Source of the DNA: Tretioscincus oriximinensis | Lineage: Eukaryota > Chordata > Lepidosauria > Squamata > Gymnophthalmidae | Direction: 5' to 3' | Length of the DNA stretch: 64,000 nt | NCBI GenBank assembly: GCA_022410635.1 | Contig: JAJVDF010000045.1 | Span: 2,061,919 to 2,125,918, forward strand | Part shown: one piece after another, positions 56,426-64,000 of the stretch | Numbering within the stretch: position 1 is the stretch's first letter | Layout: every line of letters begins with the position of its first letter | Translations under genes and position numbers: made by a program | Notes under the pieces: model-generated | The model's input: only the letters and a program-made list of their open reading frames with translations | Told to the model about the DNA's origin: nothing | The model's database searches: none

Positions 56426-57892
56426 ACTACTTTATGAGATAAATGCTTTTATTTTAAGATGATCGCGTAGGAGATTATAAAGTTACTGGAACCCTCTAAA
56501 TAGTCCACCTTGATTGCAGACATGTCTGATCTCTTTCACAGGTTCATAAAATATCAACTGTGGGGAAACACAAGCTTTATTTACTTATTTATTTCTTGCT
56601 GCTATTTCCCCACAGAGACACAAAATAAACCCAAGATTGGGCTGGTTTAAAATACAAGGTTTTGCATGTTTCTTAGAGTCCACAGCAGGTTCTTTATGAA
56701 TTATCAGATGAATGCAAAACATATCACAGCATAAAAATACTGGACTTTTAAATAGAATGCAGGAAGCTCCACATGTCTTTAAAGCTGGTATTTCAGGGCA
56801 TTTTTTGACAGAGGCCTGGCATAACCTCAGGTATTCTGCCAGCTCTGGGCCTATAAAGCCTCCCCCCCCCCCCCATATTGCATCAGACACTAAATTCTAC
56901 TAGTAAGATGTAAAGTAAAACATCTGCTGCCACTGTGGCAGCAGGAGGCTCAATCATGGTAGACTTTGGCTGCATGGACACATCTACACGCATCTAGTTT
57001 TACTGGCAGAAATAATAAAANAGATTTGTCATTGCCTTTTTTGGGGGGAGAGCCTCGGAATTAAACCGGCAGCCTTTTACTTTCCAGGTAATTCATTCTA
57101 CACCTATGGTTCCCAGTGTGGGGCATATGCCTCACAAAAGGGCGGCAATTCGAGAAAATAGGAAAGAGTTCAACTACTGCTCTACATTAACACCATTATT
57201 ACCAAACCCACCCCGATAGTTCTATTTTGTATTACTGCTTTCAAAAAAGAAATCTCTGCTTTCAAGGTATTTCTGTAGGTCTTTTTTCTTTACTAGCAAC
57301 GTTGGTATTCNCATTTTTTACAAAATTAAAAATCAGTTTACAATACAATCAGTATACAGTTGACTCGCTGACTCTTTATCTAACTTCTTGTGCTCTGTGC
57401 ATGAATTATAACTTAATAACTGGCATGCTTTGAATTTCTTAGCATGTTTTTATACCTAATAAGTGAATCAGCCTGTGTGTGTGTGCTTTTTCAGGCAGCC
57501 TTTATAAGTCCTGTGTTTGAACATCTGTCAAGGGAAGGAGATAAGCTGAATAGACACAGGATCCAAGTATATTATATTCTCTGTTATCCTGTATACTGCA
57601 ATTATCTTGATCCTCAAACAACTCTGTGACAGTTACCTCCACTTTTACAGACTTGTTATTACTGAAAATGCAGAAATTTTACTTGAATTTACATTAATTT
57701 GATATGCAACAAGTCTTTCCCCTCTATTCTTTTCTTTTGAAGAATTATACTATGGATATCTTTCATTTTTTATATGATTCAGTATTTTCTATGCACTTTT
57801 TAAAGTATTGTAAGATTTTAGAATCAAAGTAGCTATGTCCTTGGAACGGGCCCTTTTGGGGATTATCTATAACTTGCTATCTGGTCTTTAAC
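56426..57892. other. Unassigned sequence with a perfect short palindrome
   Basis: CTGCTGCCAC-T-GTGGCAGCAG lies at 56924-56944, 24 bp before a GGCTGCATGGACACATC stretch that looks like one Harbinger-type end. No partner end was found. A C-run is at 56861-56873. A possible hAT-like end (GGTTCCCAGTGTGGGG) is at 57108-57123. Confidence 0.4.
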
Positions 57893-57967
<75 letters not shown>

Positions 57968-57976
57968 CCTACCTAA
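57893..57976. repeat. CTAT microsatellite
   Basis: About nineteen uninterrupted CTAT units, ending in CTAC units. Confidence 0.95.
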
Positions 57977-58575
57977 ATCCAATATACTTAGGGTTCAATG
58001 AGAAGCAGGGTTAATCAAACAATTGGGTATTCACATAACCCTCATAATGGGATATTTATCTAACCCACATAATCCTTCAAGAACAACAGATTTTTCATTT
58101 TTAAAAACCCTCTTTTTTAAAAAAAAAAAACACAGCAAACGTAAATTGTTCAATTAAACAGTTCATGTTTGTGATAATTGAAGGTGGTTTTGTTCAAAGA
58201 CCATACAGACAACAAGGTTTGTTCAGTTTGATACAAACTTTTTTCAGACAAATCTGCAAATCTAGAACAGTCTATTGATCTTATTTCTTTTAGTGCATAA
58301 AATATCAGTAACTTGTACGTGCTTTCTCCCAAGCACACAGGACGTTAAGTGCTCAAGTATTTGCTGTATATATGTTGCAGAGATTATAGACCAGAAATTG
58401 CACGTGGCAAAGATGAGTCAATACTGACTGAAAATTTATGGTACAATGCACTGCTAATAGGTGCTAATTCAAAAGGCTAAAGGTTGGCATTTGTATCCTA
58501 GTCAAGCCTACATTTTAATCCACTTTAAGTCTACTTTCAGGGAGAAAGAAAAACTCATCAGAAATCTCACCTTCA
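57977..58575. other. Unique AT-rich sequence
   Basis: Nothing recognised. Confidence 0.5.
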
Positions 58576-58583
58576 GTTTAGAT

Positions 58584-58771
58584 CAGGGGTGGGCAATTAA
58601 TTTTTCCCAAGGGGCCACATGAGAAATTGGGGTGGTTTTAGAGGGCCGGATTAATATAGTTAACTCAGTTCTACCCAATACTGTATATAACTATGAGCTA
58701 TGAGGGGCGGGCCAGTCAGAGACAGTAGGAGGGCCGCATGTGGCCCTCGGGCCGCCCCTTGCCCAGGTCTG
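58584..58771. mobile_element. 188-bp hAT-type MITE
   Basis: The ends CAGGGGTGGGCAA and inverted CAGACCTGGGCAA agree at 10 of 13 bases. GTTTAGAT flanks it exactly at 58576-58583 and 58772-58779. The interior has GGGCCACATG and GGCCGCATGTGGCCC blocks, typical of a widespread hAT MITE group. Confidence 0.9.
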
Positions 58772-58779
58772 GTTTAGAT

Positions 58780-61004
58780 GATGTGGAAATAAATTTAGTA
58801 TTCACTTTTCTACTGTCTTTTTGTATTCTGAAAATGGATTGAAGTTGAATTAAAACTTTGGTATGTCAAGGTCCTCAGTCTCCTCATTTCTATCGTGCTA
58901 GTATATCCCCTTGTTTACTAATTCAAAATAACAAATACTTCTTTGAAATAATAAATCAGTTTGCTTCCCAATATTGACTGGCATTATTTCTATTATTTAT
59001 CTTCAACAAATGAAATATGAATTTGAGGTAGAAACCTTGTATGTGGTAGATAAACCTTATCTATCTACTTCCCCTGCTATATGTTTAGAATACACACTGA
59101 GTTGCAAAAACTTGGTAAATGCATGCATCTTACATCTTTCTGCTTATTACATTGTTTTCAGGCATTCACCTGTTAAAAATATTTGTTCCAGACTATGACA
59201 CCTTGTCCTCCTCCAGTGTTTCCTAAATACAAAGCTAAAATGTGCACCTGCCAACTTTCCTCCTACTTCAGGGTCCTTTTCCACTGACAAATTGGTTGAC
59301 TATGGCAATTACATTAGTACAGGGATGCCTCTAGTCTTCAAGATAATAGTGACTGAATCAATCATTGGTCATACCAGCTTGACCTGATGAGAATTGAAGC
59401 CCAAGAAAATATGAACTGACATGTGTTTTCTTTTTGCCAGAATCTGAAAGATTTTGTCTTCAATTTGACAAATTTCTCAATCTGACCAATATTTATATCA
59501 TTTTTTATTTATAGTCTGCTCTGGACCAATGATTTCTTATNTTTTATCCAATCTAATGGATGTCAATAACATTTCATTGACCATTGTTTGAAAAAGTTTG
59601 CATCAAACCGAACATAAAGATATTCACATGTTCAGTATTCAATCAAGCCAAACTGATATCAGTGTTTGTAAACAGGGATTGTTTGATCAAACTATCTGCA
59701 TTCACTTTGTTTTCTATTGAAAAATATTTTTTTTTCAATGGGAAAACCAGGGGTTCTTGTTTGCAAGTGAATACAAATGAAAACACTCTGTTGTTGGATG
59801 GTACAGTTCCCTATCAAATCAAATTTATCGTTGTTCAGTGTAATAGTGAACTAAGCATCAAAATCTTTTTGTGCATACCCCTAGCCAACTCTCATTGTTA
59901 TCTTAAATGAGACAGTTTGAATAATTATCCATATTTACCCTATGGCCTCTGTGCAATGAGTGGCTACTTACTTAGATAGGTATCTCATTATCCACTCATT
60001 TTGGATGTTCTCCAAGCTATTTGGATAAATGAGGTCCTTCTTTATAGCACTACTTAATTTGCAGATTGACCTGTAGTTTTTATCAAACCACACTGATTTG
60101 GGTTGAAAAGCACAACTGGTCTATGACAGTGTTTTCAACATCTTTTTATATATTTGAAAGTTTAATTTGAATGATGTGATTGCATTATAATATTACTAGG
60201 AAATGCTCGATCATTATTTTATAGTGCAATTATGAATCCTCTCCAGAATTTGTGCATCTGCCAATAAAAAAAGTTTCATTGTACTTTATTATCTAATTAT
60301 TTCTGTGTTAATGTCACCTGGATGGAAAGATTCTTCACAGTATATTTTATTNTATCTCTGAAATGATCTGTCATGTTACCTCATCTTCTCAATAATTTTT
60401 GCAGAATTAAATTAATGGCCTAGATCAGAATAAAATAGAAACAATAGGAAAGAAAAAGGGGGGTGTCTTTATTTTATGTAAATAATCTCTTACAAATTCA
60501 CATATCCAAGAGATTAAATTTTCTATATTTATGTAAAATACATGGAGAAAAAAGTAGGGAGGATAATAGGAGCTTTTTCGCACTTATCTTTAAGTAATGT
60601 CTATGGGTGCCATTCCCATTCACTGGCAGAAGAGGATGTTTTCCTACTATTTACCGGAACTCTATTTCCTACTATTTACCGGAATTCTAGAAATAAGCAT
60701 TCTTGCTCTAGCCCAGCAGGAAAAGCAAAGGCTGTATTCTAGCCTTTTTGTATTCTATATGCCTGCCTGTACACTCTAATTAAGTGGAACAAGTAATATG
60801 ATGTTTTCCTAACTAATCATGTCAAGTAGGGGAGGGTGGGAGAGCAAATGGATAGAACACAGAAAAGCCAGAATAAATCTTTGCATTTTATGGAGGGTTG
60901 TGTTAATTATGCTTTTGAAATGAGTGGGGAATAGCAAAGTAATTAGCAGTGTGAATGCTCTGTTCCTTCTACCTGGAATACTTTTCCACAACACTGTACT
61001 GTGA
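58780..61004. other. Unique AT-rich sequence
   Basis: It contains a 25-bp tandem pair, TTTCCTACTATTTACCGGAA plus (C/T)TCTA, at 60640-60664 and 60665-60689, with one mismatch. A 108-codon frame at 59584-59910 has no domain. Confidence 0.45.
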
Positions 61005-61012
61005 ACATCAAG

Positions 61013-61168
61013 TAGGGCTACCAGATGAAAACAGGACAGTAATAACTAGAACTTTAATGCATATAAAAAAGAAGCTTCTTCAGCAGGTGTTGCTGGAATT
61101 ATAACCTGCATCTGCTGACATTGCTTCTTTTTACATTCATTAAAAAGGTATTTTATTTGATAACCCTA
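61013..61168. mobile_element. 156-bp hAT-type MITE
   Basis: The ends TAGGGCTACCAGAT and inverted TAGGGTTATCAAAT agree at 11 of 14 bases. ACATCAAG (61005-61012) and ACACCAAG (61169-61176) form an 8-bp duplication with one mismatch. An internal hairpin (GCAGGT / ACCTGC) is present. Confidence 0.75.
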
Positions 61169-61324
61169 ACACCAAGATAACTTAAAACAGGGGGGAAAAT
61201 TACATAAATAGTCAACTAAAATAGTAAGTCTTTAGGAAAAACCAAATGATAGGATACAGAAATATGTTTGGAGGAAACCATACTGTAAGACTGACAGCAC
61301 ATCAAATGAATCTCTGGCGGTGTG

Positions 61325-61525
61325 TCAGTCATCATGGTTGTATTCATTTAGAAGATCTTTGAAGATGCACCTTCAAAGATGCAACTGGCCTTTGGTTGAA
61401 GAAATGTTATTTTTCTTCTGACTTTTAGATACTTTTTAATACTGTTTTTATTGTCAATTTTGTATTGTTGTTTTTATTGTTGGCCGCCTTGAGACCTTCA
61501 GGTGTCTNTCTCATTTTATGCATTC
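61325..61525 (+). mobile_element. L2-type LINE 3' end
   Basis: TTTAGAAGATCTTTGAAGA (decayed FRRSLK block) and GTTTTTATTGTTGGCCGCC, TTGAGACC match the L2 tail at 12376-12690. Confidence 0.6.
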
Positions 61526-62496
61526 GAATGCCATGTTTTCATTCCTTAACATACATAGTGCAGATGCCTCGGGCTTCTTTTATTAGGCTTTATAATCACC
61601 TTGATGGCTCCATTGCTGTTGCCAAGGAAATTATGATCAATGAGGTAGAAAAACGTGTGCACATAGCCTAAGTGTGATTCCAGTAATTTGCAGCAACTTA
61701 CCATCAGTCCATTAAAGCTTTTTTTGGAAAATGCTCACTCCACCTTCTGACACCACCACCTCCAATCGCAGATGAATCTATTATAGCTGAGGGCAAAGTT
61801 GCATTTTATCTCATTTTATTATATCTAGTCTACAATTCTATATGTACTTACTTGGGAATAAATCTCACTGTATTCCAAGAATACAGTGTTTATTTTGGAT
61901 ATATACTCAAAGGATTGCAATATGAGATTTAAAATCTTTCGAATTCCTAACTCTGCTAAAAATATGTTAATATATCAGAAAGACTGATTTGTCTTCTACA
62001 GATTATGTAAGTGAAGCATTACTGGAGTTTGGTTAGTGTACAAATATTTGAAATATCTGGATTCAGACAAAGGATGCTCCAAGTTGAAATTAGTTTGTTC
62101 CAGCAATTCAAAAGCTATTTGGGAAGCATAATTTTTCCTTGCCGATTAGAAGCCTTATGGGGGAATGAGAAATTAAACATAACCTGATCTTCAATTTCAT
62201 TGTAAACTGGTTAAGAAGTGGCAGCCATCATGCTGCACCTTCTAATCTACCTTGATGTGCTTTGTCAGAATTTTGCCTCTTGTTTACTGTAACTTGTTCT
62301 CCCAGAACAACCCGTCTGTTTCATGATTTAGCAACATTTTTGCACTCCACAAGATACAAAATCTGTTTATGCACAACCATTCTAACTTATGGGATATTTC
62401 TTNTCTTCTAACGAATTACAATTCCTGATTTTCTTTGGAACTAAACCAAGTTTGGAGAAACAGTTTACACTTACAAGCACAGAAGTACCACTCATT
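61526..62496. other. Unique AT-rich sequence
   Basis: Nothing recognised. Confidence 0.5.
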
Positions 62497-62572
62497 TTTT
62501 CCTTCCTTCCTCCTTCCCTCCCTTTCTTCTCCTTCTCTCCTTCCTTCATTCTTTCCCTCCTTCCTTTCACTA
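62497..62572. repeat. Polypyrimidine CCTT/CTTC-rich tract
   Basis: Imperfect CCTT and CTTC units. The KGREGGRKEK-type minus frame is a composition artefact. Confidence 0.85.
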
Positions 62573-62754
62573 TCTTCATTACAGCAGCACTTGTTAGCTC
62601 ACTAGCATAACAAATTGCATTAAAAGCAAAAGGTTTACTGGTTTGATTCCCAATATCTTCCCAGAAATAGACTACAGGAAACCATTTCTGTATTTCTGCA
62701 AAGAAAATTGCAGATAGGATCCCATATAAACAACTAGAAATCAGCCCTGACAAA

Positions 62755-63833
62755 GGCTATGTTCACACAGCTATTTTATTCCTCATTTGAAGCGACATGA
62801 GGAAGGTCAGGGCACGGGTGTTAAGCNTGTTTCAGCAGTCCTTCTGCAATAAATGCCATTTATCTTGGAATAAACTATTGCTGGGATAATCAGGCGTATA
62901 ATTGCGGAGAACCTCTGAAATCTNACAGCCAACCTCCGTCATCTTGTAGCCACCCCCCTTCCTCTCCCATATGAACATTAGCGCGAGAAACAGGAGGAGA
63001 GAGATGNCAGGAGGAAGCGCCACCTCTTTGCTTTGGCGGGGAAATCTGCCTGCCTTTTCCTAAGACCAGGCTACCCTCTGCCTGTTTTCGGGGGCTGCTA
63101 CTTGGAGATTCGCTCTGCGAAGCGATGAGCAGGACATCGTCACTGTCAAATGGTTCAACTGAGGTCAGGAGGAGGTGGGGAGGTTAACAGGATGTCTGCC
63201 AATGTTCCCCTTTGTTTCACNGAGCTGATTTCCAGGCAGCAGCCCCCAAAAGCAGGCGGAGGGCTGGCTGGAAAGAGAGCACAGCTGAAGCAACGCGGTG
63301 AAGCTGGCTGCGTGTCATGAGAAGCCTTTTCCTAAGCCCAGGCTGCCCTCCGCCTGCTTTCGGGGGCTGCTGCCTGGAGATCAGGACGTCTGTCAATGCT
63401 GCTCATTGTTTCGCTGAGCTGATCTCCAGGCAGCAGCCCCTGAAAGCAGGCGGAGGGCAGCCTGGGCTTAGGAAAAGGCTTCTTGTGACACGCAGCCAAC
63501 TCCGCTGCATTGCTTCAGCTGGTGCCCTCCTTCCAGCCAGCCCTCTGCCTGCTTTCGGAGGCTGCTGCGTGGAGATCGGCTCGGCAAAACGAAGGGGAAC
63601 ATTGACAGACGTCTTGTAAACCTCCCCACCTCCTCCTCCTCATCTCAGCCAAACCATTTGACAGTGCTGATCTCCAGTGCTGAAGCAACCCAGCAGAGGC
63701 GGCTGCGTATGATGAGAATTCAAGAATANGTGTGCACAGACACACCATTGTATATTCCAGAATATAGCTTCATGGTGTAAAGGGACATGCCATTGTTTTA
63801 TTCCTGTTTTTAGCTCATCGTGTGAATGCAGCC
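62755..63833. mobile_element. 1.08-kb multi-layer fold-back Harbinger-like element
   Basis: The left end GGCTATGTTCACACAG and inverted right end GGCTGCATTCACACGATG agree well after a one- to two-base offset. AAA is present on both sides (62752-62754, 63834-63836). Inside, 63306-63384 and 63419-63497 are 79-bp inverted arms with about three mismatches and a 34-nt loop. A second layer pairs about 63155-63305 with 63498-63655, and another weaker inverted copy lies at 63055-63130. GC is far above the flanks. Frames of up to 100 codons follow from this and show no domain. Confidence 0.7.
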
Positions 63834-63836
63834 AAA

Positions 63837-64000
63837 GTAGTACCTAGCAATAACAAAGTTTGGTCAATTTTATACAGTTAATGAAACCTAGGCAGAGCAA
63901 GTAGGAACCTAATATTTGAGAATACATTAAGGAAAAATATAGAATCCTATGAACTCACCTTTGATTTAGATAACACGGAAATAAAATGGAAAAATAAAAT
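63837..64000. other. Unique AT-rich sequence to the window edge
   Basis: Nothing recognised. Confidence 0.4.

Noticed and set aside
63317..63619. 100-codon frame in the GC-rich island near the right edge
   Set aside because: Inside the fold-back element; the peptide is repeated because the DNA is.

Overview
This is vertebrate nuclear DNA, most likely from a squamate reptile. The evidence is the repeat mixture: CR1/L3-type LINEs, several L1 pieces, L2 tails, a MIR-like tRNA SINE, a BovB/RTE 3' end, a Penelope-like tail, a tyrosine-recombinase retroelement, and many hAT and PIF/Harbinger-like MITEs, all in AT-rich sequence. A gecko-like lizard is a guess. Isolated N calls suggest a draft assembly. 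I found no host protein-coding exon, rRNA, genuine tRNA gene or CRISPR array. The window reads as intergenic or intronic DNA, and the longer open frames are explained by repeats.

Layout. Positions 1-5.6 kb are a dense repeat cluster. It holds a tRNA-derived SINE, an antisense Ngaro-like element (decayed tyrosine recombinase, SGNH-hydrolase-like domain and terminal region, split by a hAT MITE with an exact 8-bp duplication), an L1 tail with long T-rich microsatellite, a GC-rich second copy of the Ngaro-like terminal region, and an antisense L1 ORF2 with a recognisable RT motif. Positions 5.6-17.9 kb are mostly unique AT-rich DNA, with one LTR-like segment, one L2 tail and a pair of inverted POU-octamer sites. 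Positions 17.9-22.9 kb hold an antisense L1, a 0.94-kb Harbinger-type element, a SINE split by a hAT MITE, and small fold-backs. Positions 24-33.7 kb hold SINE, L2 and several CR1 pieces; one CR1 is broken by both a SINE and a hairpin-rich 579-bp hAT element. A stretch near 28.4-28.8 kb looks like a conserved noncoding element. Positions 37-45 kb hold palindrome clusters, a minisatellite, a SINE, a BovB end, a 5'-truncated L1 with a 20-bp target duplication, and a Harbinger-type element carrying a nested Ngaro-like terminal copy. Positions 48-64 kb hold CR1 ends, a Harbinger-like element hosting a SINE, microsatellites, a Penelope-like 3' end with a hammerhead-ribozyme-like core, two hAT MITEs, and a 1.08-kb multi-layer fold-back element.

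The elements form readable layers: hAT into Ngaro-like, hAT into SINE, SINE and hAT into CR1, Ngaro-like into Harbinger, SINE into Harbinger-like. The best leads are the tyrosine-recombinase/SGNH element and its dispersed terminal copies, the hammerhead-like Penelope tails, the fold-back Harbinger family, and the candidate regulatory palindromes and conserved element. Family names rest on motif recognition by eye; no database search was possible.
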